In this document: piece after piece, positions 25,189-33,944 of the stretch
Layout of the letters: the number at the start of each line of letters is the position of its first letter
How positions within the stretch are numbered: position 1 is the first letter of the stretch
Assembly (NCBI RefSeq): GCF_000251145.1
Contig: NZ_AIDW01000006.1
Location: 153,501 to 217,500, forward strand
DNA: 64,000 nucleotides
Direction: 5' to 3'
Source: Sphingomonas sp. PAMC 26621
Lineage (GTDB): Bacteria; Pseudomonadota; Alphaproteobacteria; Sphingomonadales; Sphingomonadaceae
Made by a program: the position numbers and the translations under genes
Notes under the pieces: generated by a model
Database searches by the model: none
Told to the model about the DNA's origin: nothing
What the model saw: only the letters and a program-made list of their open reading frames with translations

Positions 25189-28100
25189 TCAATGAGGCAT
25201 CGTGACGACGACCAGGACTCGCTTGCCGTTTGCCCGAACATGCAGCCCGTCCGACGCGAAGCGCCGCGACTTCCCGTTTACCCGCGCCTGGCCCGGCCGT
25301 CCCCCCGACACCCAGGGGATGACGAACCCGCCGGGCGGTCGCGCCGTACCGCCGATTTCGATCACCAGCGCCCCCGATTGGCGGCGGACCGATACGTCGA
25401 GCGTACCATAAGCGGTATGCAACCCGCGGATTGCGCTGCCCCGCCCGACCTGCCAGCGTTCCGTGAGCCCTCCGCCGAGAATGAGCGCATGGTCCGACGA
25501 GCGCTCGTAAGCGAACAGGTCGAGTGCCGCGCGGATGAAGTCGGAGGCGACCCAAGCGTGCGGCATGTCGCCGATGAAGCGTTGCTCGCGCGGCAGGCGG
25601 CCGACAACTTCGGCCCACCCGTTCCATGCCGCAGGACGCCGCCCCGCCATGTAGAATTCGAGGAGATGGTTCGCCCGCTCCGCCCAGCCCAGCCGGACGA
25701 AGGCGGAAACATTGCGCAGTTCATACGGCGTATAGTCTGCCCAGTCCGCCCCCGGCGCAGTCCGCGCGAGAACGCACGTCCACTGTTTTTCGAACGTCCG
25801 GCGCAGCAACGCCGGATCGAGCGTATCCTGTTCCCCCGCCGGGTCGAGCGCGATCGTGGTCGAGGTCGCGTCGAAATCACCAAGGCTTGTCGCGCCGGGG
25901 ATGAAGTCGATCCTGAACGTCGTAGTCGCAGCACCGATGGCGGCGTGGATATCGGTCGCGAAGCTTGCACGCGCGGCGTCGATTGCGCGGGCTTCAGGCC
26001 GGCGTAGCACGGTCGCGGCGAAGGCTGCGTCGCGATAGCCGGTCAGCGCCCAGAAATCGTCCCACAGACTGTATTGCGGCGCGGCGGAATAGGCTTCGTG
26101 GCTGATCGAGGCGGGCATCAGCCCGCGTGTCAGTGGCGTCGCGGCAGGACCGCGCTCGGCCGCGCGCACCGTGTCCATGTAGCGTCGCGCGGCATCGATC
26201 CTCGGCCAGTCCCGCAGAAGGGCGCCGCGGTCGCCGGTGAAGCGGTAGAGCTGTGTGACGAGATGGATGTATTCGCCGTTCGAGTCGTTCTCGGGCACGG
26301 GATCGGCTCCGCGCGGATCGACGCAGCACGGCACCTTTCCGTTCGCGAACAGCTTGGTTCCATACCAGTCGGCGAAGGTCCGCGCGGGGCCGGGCAGGCC
26401 GAGCCGCAACAATGTATCCGACATCATCGCGCCATCGCGGATCCAGCTGCGATCGTAGGAGCGAGTCCCCGGTTGCAGTGCCGGACCCGTCCGGCTCATC
26501 AGCACCTGCGCCAGTGCGGTGCGGACCGTGTCGGCAACCGCGCGTTGCGCTGGCGGGACCGAGATCGTCACCCCGCCGAGCAGAGACTGCCAGCGCGCGC
26601 GCGTCGCGTCGTGCGCGCGGTCGAACGCGGCGCGGGTGACCGGGGCAGGCGGCGCGTCCGACGCGATCACCATTGGCACGTCCACGCTCGCGCCGGGGGC
26701 GAGCATCGAATCGTAGCGCAGCGTTGCGGACGCCAGCCCGACCGGGTCGTCGACCCGGTGCCGGGCAGGCATGTCGGTCACCGCGAGCGCGCCTCGATCG
26801 AACGGCGCGGTTGCCACGGCATCGGGCTCGACCAGCGGCGTCAGGTGACGGGTGACCGGCGGATCCCCCGCAATCGCGGGCACATTGGTCACGCCAAGCG
26901 TGTGCCCGTCCCAGGCGATCTGCCCGATCGGACTGACGCCGCCCGCCTGCCCGAGAAACTGGGTCGGCGCGTTGACTTGCAGCGGGCGGACCGCGAGCAG
27001 CAGCCGAAGCCGACGACGGGTGGTGCCGGTGTTGGTCAGACGCCAGCGCGCCATCAACCGGGGCGAGCCGGTATCCGCAAACACGGACGTATCGAGCCGC
27101 CAGCCGGGCCCCTGCCACGCGACATGCGGTAGCGGCAAACCGTCGTCCTCGAGCGACTGGCTGGCGATGACATCCGCCCAGCTGAACGTCCGCCCGTCCG
27201 CGACCACGAAGGGCTCGACCGAGAACCCGCCCTTGGCGACCTCGATCGCACCATCCTCGCCGATCAGCGCGGAGGTCGCGCCGGTGTCGCTTGCGACCAG
27301 CGTCCAATAGGGCTGCTCGCCGGTAAACCCGCGCGGGTAGGTGCCACGCGGGGCATCTTTGGCGAGCGCGGTGATGAAGGCGTTGGGCGTTTCACCGACT
27401 TCGGGCGGACGCGTCTCGATCTCGGCGAGCATCGCGGCGGGTGCGCCGGATGGAAGCTGCACGCGGAGATACCGCAGGTCGGCCTGGGGCAGCGCGATCG
27501 GATCGGCGCCGCCGTCGCCATCGGTCACGGTGCGAAGCGTCCGCCAGCGCTTCCCGTCGTCCGACCCTTGTACGGCGTATCGCGGCGCTCCACGACCGGG
27601 CGCCCAGTGCAGCACCGCGCCGCCAAGCGATGTGATTCCGCCGAAATCGACCTGGACGCTGTCGCCACCCCGCCCGGTCCAGCCGGTCGCAGGATCGTGG
27701 TCGATCACGCGCGGGTCGCTTGCAAGTGGCGCGGGGAGCGGGCCGGGCACGGGCAGGGCCTCGAATTCGAGGTCGTCGATCGCGACCTCGCCCGCACCGC
27801 CGTCGCGCCCGCGCACCACGACGACTTCCATCGCGGCGGTGCGGCGCAGCGTCTTGTCCGCGCTCGGCCCCCAGGCGAACGAAAAGTCGCGCGGCCGCAG
27901 CTCTATCGTCTGCCATTCGGCGGAAGCGCGGAAGTTGCGCCGCTGCACCCACCACACGTTCGCGCCACTTGCGTCGCTGACCTTGATCTGCAGGTCGTTG
28001 ACCCCGCCGGTCCCGCGGATCTTGAGCCGGACCCGGAAATTCGCCGGCCAGTCGATCGGCAACGCGCGCCGCGCGAAAGCGTAGCCCGCGACCTGCCGAA

Positions 28101-28260
28101 AGTCATAGCGCAGCCGCAGCGCCTTGCCCGTCGCGCCCGGAACGAGATCGATCTTCGCCTCTACCCCGTTGGAAGCATCCGCGTGCCACGGTTGCGCGGT
28201 CTCGAACCCGTCGAGCAAAAGTGTCGGCGCGGCCCCCGCCAGCAGAAGTGCTGCCAGCAT
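25189..28260 (-). CDS. Large exported protein with galactose-binding-like modules and a six-hairpin glycosidase-like domain
   Basis: A 1023-residue protein, start ATG 28260 joined to the GH144 stop as TGATG. A signal peptide (LAALLLAGAAPTLLLDG) leads to a carbohydrate-binding-like module (FETAQPWHADASNG), a discoidin/F5-8C-like module (DHDPATGWTGRGGDSVQVDF, then APRYAVQGSDDGKRWRTLRT) at about 170-280, a beta-rich region, and an (alpha/alpha)6-type catalytic domain with RSYDRSWIRDGAMMSDTLLR, LWDDFWALTGYRDAAFA and WNGWAEVVGRLPREQRFIGD. This resembles debranching and amyloglucosidase-like hydrolases of the six-hairpin superfamily, but I cannot assign a GH family. The partner GH144-like enzyme suggests action on beta-glucan oligomers. 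Confidence 0.72.
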   Translation of the reverse strand: MLAALLLAGAAPTLLLDGFETAQPWHADASNGVEAKIDLVPGATGKALRLRYDFRQVAGYAFARRALPIDWPANFRVRLKIRGTGGVNDLQIKVSDASGANVWWVQRRNFRASAEWQTIELRPRDFSFAWGPSADKTLRRTAAMEVVVVRGRDGGAGEVAIDDLEFEALPVPGPLPAPLASDPRVIDHDPATGWTGRGGDSVQVDFGGITSLGGAVLHWAPGRGAPRYAVQGSDDGKRWRTLRTVTDGDGGADPIALPQADLRYLRVQLPSGAPAAMLAEIETRPPEVGETPNAFITALAKDAPRGTYPRGFTGEQPYWTLVASDTGATSALIGEDGAIEVAKGGFSVEPFVVADGRTFSWADVIASQSLEDDGLPLPHVAWQGPGWRLDTSVFADTGSPRLMARWRLTNTGTTRRRLRLLLAVRPLQVNAPTQFLGQAGGVSPIGQIAWDGHTLGVTNVPAIAGDPPVTRHLTPLVEPDAVATAPFDRGALAVTDMPARHRVDDPVGLASATLRYDSMLAPGASVDVPMVIASDAPPAPVTRAAFDRAHDATRARWQSLLGGVTISVPPAQRAVADTVRTALAQVLMSRTGPALQPGTRSYDRSWIRDGAMMSDTLLRLGLPGPARTFADWYGTKLFANGKVPCCVDPRGADPVPENDSNGEYIHLVTQLYRFTGDRGALLRDWPRIDAARRYMDTVRAAERGPAATPLTRGLMPASISHEAYSAAPQYSLWDDFWALTGYRDAAFAATVLRRPEARAIDAARASFATDIHAAIGAATTTFRIDFIPGATSLGDFDATSTTIALDPAGEQDTLDPALLRRTFEKQWTCVLARTAPGADWADYTPYELRNVSAFVRLGWAERANHLLEFYMAGRRPAAWNGWAEVVGRLPREQRFIGDMPHAWVASDFIRAALDLFAYERSSDHALILGGGLTERWQVGRGSAIRGLHTAYGTLDVSVRRQSGALVIEIGGTARPPGGFVIPWVSGGRPGQARVNGKSRRFASDGLHVRANGKRVLVVVTMPH

Positions 28261-29681
28261 CACGCGAGCCACCCGCCGCTGAACCCGGCGCGTTTGAGCC
28301 CGCGGCGCAGATGCGGGTTCTTGTGCATCGTCCGCCAGATCAGCCCGGTCCGGCGGTTCTCGATCATCGCGACGATCGGGCCCTGGTCGATCCCGATGTA
28401 ATCGCGGTCGATCCAACCGATCCCGGGCTCAACGCGACCCTGATGGATCTCGGGCCGTGCGACCGTGAGGGTCGGGTTGAACGAATCGATGAAGCCGTAC
28501 CGTTGGTAGATCGCGCTGCCGTAACGCGTGTGCAGCGCGTCCGCGGCGGGAAGGACGATCTCGGGGGCGAAGGCGATCGAGCCGAGCGCGGCGGTCGGCG
28601 CGATCGTGCCGTCGTCGCGGTCGCCCGGGCCCCGGGCGGAATAGCTGAAGAAGCTGCGCTCGACCTCGTCGATCCGGGTCTTGAAGTCGCCGGGGCCATC
28701 GCACGCGGTCAGCCCCCAGATTTCGGGACCATAGGCTGCGAACTTGCCGGGATTGGCGATTGCATAGGCGCGCTGCGCATGGGTCGCGCGGCGGCTGTTC
28801 TCGAAATAGTCGAGGCCCTTGGTGGCGATGAAGCGGTCGCGAATACCGCGGAAGTCGACCCAGGTCTGGCTGTACTGATGGCCGAACAGCGGCGGGAAGG
28901 CGAGATGCGGCTCGCCCCAGCGGTCGCTCCACGAGGCTGAAAACCGATCGGTCCATGCCGTCCACGTTTCCGCCGGCAGCGGGTGCGTCGGCGAGCCGAG
29001 CGCGAGCAGGTACATCATCAGCGATTCATTGTAGATGTCCCAATCGCTCGGGATGTAGCCGCGCTCGGGGTGCCAGCCCATCGAGACGAACGGCGCACGC
29101 GGGGTGAACCAGGTCCAGTCGACCGCCGCGTAGATCTGTTCGGCGAGCGAGCGAATCTGCGCTTCGTCGGGATGGTCGCTGTCGAACCAGCTCTGCGCGA
29201 ACAGCACGCCGCCGAGCAGCAGCGCGGTGTCGATCGTCGACAGCTCGGTCTGCCGGAAGCGCGTCCCGCTCTGCATGTCGAGGAAATGGTAGAAGAACCC
29301 CTTGTGCCCCGCAGTGCCGCTCGGGGCGGGGCCTTGCGGCGCGTTGGCAAAGAAGCGCAACGTCGCGAGCGTCCGCGTGCGCGCCTGCTCTCGGCTGATC
29401 CAGCGGTTGACCACGCCGATCGGGTATGCGGTCAGCGCGAAGCCAGTCGCGGCGATGCTCGCAAAGGACGGCGTCGGCCAGCGATCGGGCGCGAGACCGG
29501 TGGCTGGGTCGGTCGTGTCCCAGAAATAGCGGAACGTGCGTTCCTGCAGGTCGCCGATCAGCGCTTCCTGTGGTGCCGGACGGGCCGGACGCCGGACTCG
29601 CCGTGGCGCGGCCAGGCCGGCACTTGCCACACCGGCCAGCACAAGCCCGCCGGTGCCCAGAAAATGCCGCCGGTCGATCAT
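28260..29681 (-). CDS. GH144-like glucoamylase-domain enzyme (probable endo-beta-1,2-glucanase)
   Basis: A 473-residue enzyme with a Tat-type leader (DRRHFLGTGGLVLAGVAS). The glucoamylase-like (alpha/alpha)6 domain is recognisable by LQERTFRYFWDTTDPATGLA, GFALTAYPIGVVNRWISREQ, HKGFFYHFLDMQSGTRF, IDTALLLGGVLFAQSWFD, DIYNESLMMYLLALGSPTHP and WGLTACDGPGDF. This pattern belongs to the family containing the beta-1,2-glucanase of Chitinophaga (GH144). Beta-1,2-glucan specificity is inferred from the family, not proven. It follows a TonB receptor and is translationally coupled to the 1023-residue hydrolase-like protein. Confidence 0.8.
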   Translation of the reverse strand: MIDRRHFLGTGGLVLAGVASAGLAAPRRVRRPARPAPQEALIGDLQERTFRYFWDTTDPATGLAPDRWPTPSFASIAATGFALTAYPIGVVNRWISREQARTRTLATLRFFANAPQGPAPSGTAGHKGFFYHFLDMQSGTRFRQTELSTIDTALLLGGVLFAQSWFDSDHPDEAQIRSLAEQIYAAVDWTWFTPRAPFVSMGWHPERGYIPSDWDIYNESLMMYLLALGSPTHPLPAETWTAWTDRFSASWSDRWGEPHLAFPPLFGHQYSQTWVDFRGIRDRFIATKGLDYFENSRRATHAQRAYAIANPGKFAAYGPEIWGLTACDGPGDFKTRIDEVERSFFSYSARGPGDRDDGTIAPTAALGSIAFAPEIVLPAADALHTRYGSAIYQRYGFIDSFNPTLTVARPEIHQGRVEPGIGWIDRDYIGIDQGPIVAMIENRRTGLIWRTMHKNPHLRRGLKRAGFSGGWLA

Positions 29682-29729
29682 GAGGTAAGCCTTTGGAACG
29701 TAATGGGGCAGGGTGTTCGCCCCCTTCTT

Positions 29730-29759
29730 CCGTCATCCCCGCGTGGGCGGGAATGACGG
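29730..29759. terminator. Hairpin between TonB receptor and GH144 genes
   Basis: CCGTCATCCCCGC (29730-29742) pairs with GCGGGAATGACGG (29747-29759) over 13 bp with one mismatch and a short GTGG loop. No T-tract follows. Sequences of this type (CCGTCAT-CCCGC) recur between genes in sphingomonads, so it may be a dispersed repeat that attenuates transcription between the receptor and the downstream enzymes, allowing different expression levels within the operon. Confidence 0.5.
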
Positions 29760-29784
29760 TGGGAAGGGGGCGACGACATCCCCC

Positions 29785-32736
29785 TTAGAAACGATACCCC
29801 AGACGGAACTGGATCCTTCGTGGCAGCGTCAGCAGCGAATTGCCGATCCGTGCCGGATCGAGCGGGTCGGTGATCCGCCCGGTGGCGGGGTTGATGGTGT
29901 TGTTGTAAAAATCGTCGAAGCCCGAAAAGTTGTTGTTGTTGAACAGGTTCAACACGTCGACCGCAGCCTCGAGCGTATCCTTGCCCAGCACCGGAATCTT
30001 CTTCGACAAGGTCACGTTGACCTCACAGAAGGCGAATACCCCGCCGAGGCAGTTCTTCTGCGGATAACGCGCGCTGAAATTGTTGAAACCGGAGCTCGAG
30101 CCGTTGGTCCCGTCGGTCACGCGGAACGCCTGCCCGCTGCCGAGCGTGGTGAGCGAAGCGAACTGGAAGCCGAGCGGCAGGTCGACGATCCCCGAGACCA
30201 CGACGCGGTGCCGTTCGTCGCCGTCGCGGGGCCGCCAGCCATAGGCGTCCGGCGTGACCTGATCGAGGCTGAACAGGTCGCCGCCATTCTGCTCGCCCTT
30301 CGACAGCGTATAGGCGACGTTCAGGCCCCAGCCCGACGTCTTGGTGTAATTCTTGTCGAGCGTTACGAACAGCGCCTTGTAGCGTGTGTCGAGGCCGTCA
30401 TAGCCGATCAGCACGTTCGAATAGCCCAGCGGCACGATCGTCGACGTATTGCAGCACGTGCCGAACCCACCGTCGTTGCGGGTTGCGAAGAGGTTGGTGT
30501 AGCCGTTGCGGCCGCGCTGGTAAGAGCCGGTAACCGACGCCTCGAACACCCCGAGCCGCTGCCGAACGCCGAAGCTGACCTGATCGTTGACCGGGGGCTT
30601 GGCGTTGTTCTTGACCGCGAACAGTTCCGGCGCACCGGCGCTGGTCGACGCCGCGCGCAGCGCGAGCAGGCCGTCGCGCGTGCCGTACGCAGGATCCCAG
30701 CGGATCGTCGGCAAGCCGTTGCGCGGCAGGCCGTCCGACGAAAAGCGGAAGATCCCGACCGGATTGATCGAACGCGACAGCTCGTCGACGGTGTTGTTGA
30801 AGTTGTTGCGATCGTAATACCGGCCGAACCCGCCAAAGATCACGGTCGAGCGATCGCCCTTGATGTCCCACGAGAAGCCGACCCGCGGCGCGATCGCCCC
30901 GGCGAACGGCTTGCGGTTCGAGCCGGTTGAGATGTAATTTTCGGGATTGAAATAGGACGTCGCGGGCAACGACCGCAGCGCCGCCGCCGCAGCGACGGGC
31001 GTGATATAATCGTTGTTGACTGCGTTCGTCTCATAATCCCAGCGCACGCCGAGGTTGAGCTGGAGCCGCCCAGTGATGTCCCAATCGTCCTGTGCGTACA
31101 GGCCGATCTGCGTGTTCGACCCCTGGATCAACCCGTTGCCGAGGCCAAGCCGCGCTTCGCCCGGTAAGGTGAAGTTGAGATTGTTCTGCGGCTCGCGCAG
31201 GAAGGTGTAGCGCGGCTGGGTATACAGCCGGTTGTCGAACGAGATGTCGGTGATCTCGACGCGACCGCCGACCTTGAAGGTATGGCCCGCAACCCCCGAA
31301 TAAGTGAAGTCGTCCCGCAGCGTATAGCTCTGCTGGACCTGCTTGCGGGTCGAATCCTTGCCGCCGAAAATGATGACGCCGCTATAGTCGTAGGTCGGCA
31401 GATCGGGATTGAGCGAGGTCGGGTTGAACGTATACTGCAAATAGTTGGCGTTGAATTCGTTGACGAATTTGTCGCCCTTATACGCCCATTTGAACTGATA
31501 GGTGTCGATGATGTTGCGCTTGTTCTCGGCATTTTCATACGACACGTTGCCGCCGAAATTCTGGATATCGGTTTCCTGGCGGCGGCTGAACGAGGCGTCG
31601 AAGGTCTGGCGATCATCCGGGGTCAGCGTCAGCTTGCCGAAGTAGAAATCGCCGCGGAACGGGCTGATGAACGGGGCCTCGAAGTCGGACAGCCGCCGGC
31701 CCGAAACCTGGTTGAATTCGTTGACCGCATCCGCCGAACCCGTGCTCTTGACGTTGAGCGCGCGGTTCTGGTCGTTGCCCTCGTACGTGCCGAAGAAGAA
31801 CAGGCGATCCTTGATGATCGGCCCGCCGAGCGCGATACCATATTGCTTGCGCGTGAAATCGGGCTTGGGGTTGCCGTCGCGCTTGTCGATGAACGACGTC
31901 TCCGACAGGCCCTTGCCGGTATATTGGCCGAACACTTCGCCGTGGAACTGGTTGGTGCCCGACTTGGTCACGGCGGTGATGATCGCGGACCCGGCCTGTT
32001 CCTACTCGGCCTTGTAATTCTGCGTCAGCACGCGGAATTCCTGCACGGCGAGCTGTCCGAACGGGTTGCCCCGGCTGTTCTGCTGGCCGGCGATGCCGCC
32101 TTCGCTGAGCTTGTTCTTGAGGCTGACGCCGTCGATGAAGACGTTGACCTGACTGGCGGTCGATGCGCCCGACTGGATGCCCTTGCCGGTTTCGCTGTCA
32201 TTGTAACGCACGCCCGGAGCGAGCGCCGCGAACGACAGGAAGTTGCGGTCGGTCTGCGGCAGCGCGCGGATCTGCGCCTGGCTGACGTTGGTCGCGATCT
32301 CGCTGGTGCGCGTCTCCCGCAGGCGGCTGCCGGTGACGACGATGTCCTTCCCGCCCGATGGCGTGGCACCCGGTGCGGAGCCGGGGGCCTCGACCGTCGC
32401 GTCGAGCGATGCGGTCTGGCCGATCGCGACGGTGACGAGCTGGGTGTTGGTCTGGCCGTCGGTCGCGGTCGAGGTGACCTGATACGATCCCGGACGCAGG
32501 CCGTTGAGCGTGTATCCGCCGTTTGCATCGGTGGTCGCGCGATAGGTCTGGTTGGTATCGCTGCTGACCGCGGCGACGGTTGCGCCGGCGACCGGCGTAC
32601 CGGCGGCATCGGTCACTTGCCCACGGATCGCCGCGGTGCTGGTCTGGGCGTAGGCGGGGGACAGGCCCGTCGTCGCGACGGAGAAGGCTGCGCTGGCGAG
32701 CAACAGCCGTAGAAACTTCTGGTTACGCATACTCAT
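29785..32736 (-). pseudogene. Oar-type TonB-dependent receptor with an in-frame TAG
   Basis: 984 codons from ATG 32736 to 29785. Signal peptide (RLLLASAAFSVATTGLSPA ending YAQ), an N-terminal carboxypeptidase-regulatory-like beta sandwich (AAIRGQVTDAAGTPVAGATV), TonB box region (DIVVTGSRL), plug (INVFIDGVSLKN-like) and a large outer-membrane barrel ending RRIQFRLGYRF with the terminal Phe. After LTQNYKAE the codon at 32002-32004 is TAG where the family has Tyr; the frame then continues EQAGSAIITAVTKSGTNQFH unbroken. TAC or TAT to TAG explains it. As written the receptor is truncated after about 244 residues in the plug. It should import the oligosaccharide released by the locus enzymes. Confidence 0.88.
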
Positions 32737-32774
32737 ATTCGTGTTCCCTGTTTAATACCCGACTGACGCGGGCT

Positions 32775-33755
32775 TCATTTGGTCGTTTCGCGAATCATCA
32801 GCTCGGGCAACGACACCTCGAGCGCGTGATCGGTGGAGCCGGCGATCGCTTCGGTCAGCCGTGCGATCGCGCGCGCGCCGATCCCGGCAATGTCGACGTG
32901 CATCGTGGTGAGCGCAGGCGAGATGAGCCGCGACAGCGGGACGTCATCGAATCCCGCGAGCGCAATCCGGCCGGGCACGTCGACCCCGGCCGCGCGCAAG
33001 GCGATCAGCACGCCGAGCGCCATCATGTCATTGGCCGCGAAGATCGCATCCGCCGTCGGGTAATCGCGCAGGATCTGCGGGGTCAGCGCGACCCCGGTCT
33101 CCTGCATGAAATCGCCGGCGACGATGTGTGGCGCGAGCCCTGCCGCTTCCATCGCGGCGCGATAGCCGGCGATGCGCTCGCGCGCCTCGGCGTTGCTGTC
33201 GGGGCCGGAGAGATGGACGATCTCGCGCCGCCCGGTCGCGATCAGATGCTCGGTCATCGTCCGCGCACCCGCGACATTGTCGACGCGGAGCGTCGGACGG
33301 TCCTTCCCCGGCGCGTCGCAATTCACGAGCACCGCGGGGATGCTCGGCGGGAGCCCGGCGAGCAGCAGGTCGGGGTCGATATGCGGCGCCATGATGATCA
33401 GCCCGTCGACCCGGCCGCGCATCGTGTGGAGCATGCGCACCGCGCGGTCGCCGTCGTGCAGGTTGGACAACAGCAGTTGCAGCCCGCGTTCCGACGCTGC
33501 GCGATCCATCCCACGCAGCGTTTCGGAGAAGAACTCGCCGTGCAGGTCGGGAAGGACGACACCGATGGCGTTGGCGCGCGCCATGCTGAGGTTGCGGGCC
33601 CCCGCGTGCGGGACATAGCCGAGCGCGGCGGCAACGGTCTCGATATGCAGGCGCAGTTCTGGCCGGACGTTGCTGTGCCCGTTGAGCGCGCGCGACACCG
33701 AGGCGACCGACACGTCCGCCTCGCGAGCGACATCGCGGATCGTGGCCTGCGCCAT
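32775..33755 (-). CDS. LacI-family regulator of the first glycan locus
   Basis: A 326-residue repressor: helix-turn-helix TIRDVAREADVSVASVSRAL with hinge helix region GYVPHAGARNLSMARANAIG, then the periplasmic-binding-protein-like effector domain (DGLIIMAPHIDPD, IFAANDMMALGVL, GFDDVPLSRLISPALTTMHV). It is the first gene of the minus-strand unit LacI-TonB receptor-GH144-hydrolase; 38 bases separate it from the receptor. A perfect 20-bp palindrome lies 91 bases upstream of its start, between it and the divergent GH3 gene, so it probably represses both units and itself until an oligosaccharide binds. Confidence 0.93.
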   Translation of the reverse strand: MAQATIRDVAREADVSVASVSRALNGHSNVRPELRLHIETVAAALGYVPHAGARNLSMARANAIGVVLPDLHGEFFSETLRGMDRAASERGLQLLLSNLHDGDRAVRMLHTMRGRVDGLIIMAPHIDPDLLLAGLPPSIPAVLVNCDAPGKDRPTLRVDNVAGARTMTEHLIATGRREIVHLSGPDSNAEARERIAGYRAAMEAAGLAPHIVAGDFMQETGVALTPQILRDYPTADAIFAANDMMALGVLIALRAAGVDVPGRIALAGFDDVPLSRLISPALTTMHVDIAGIGARAIARLTEAIAGSTDHALEVSLPELMIRETTK

Positions 33756-33846
33756 CTGTCGAAACGTCCTTCCCTGTGTGGCGCGCGAAACCGTTCGCGA
33801 GCCCGTTGCGTCGGCTGGGGCAGTGGCCCGTGCCGATCTCCCTGCT

Positions 33847-33866
33847 TGATGTAACCGGTTACATCA
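33847..33866. promoter_or_regulatory. LacI-type operator, perfect 20-bp palindrome
   Basis: The half-site TGATGTAACC is repeated inverted without mismatch to give a 20-bp dyad centred on CCGG, the CpG-centred form typical of LacI-family operators. It lies in the 189-base divergent gap between the lacI gene (start 33755) and GH3 (start 33945), 78 bases before the GH3 start, placed to control both directions. Confidence 0.85.
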
Positions 33867-33944
33867 TTCAAAAGCGGTGTTCAAGACCGGCTGTTTCGGT
33901 AAGGGCGGGGGCAAGTGGCCGTACCGCCAAGGGGAGGATAAGCG

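Noticed and set aside
23250..32004. Reassignment of TAG to a sense codon
   Set aside because: nadD, ctpA, GH9 and uppP all end at TAG in the expected place, so TAG is an ordinary stop here.
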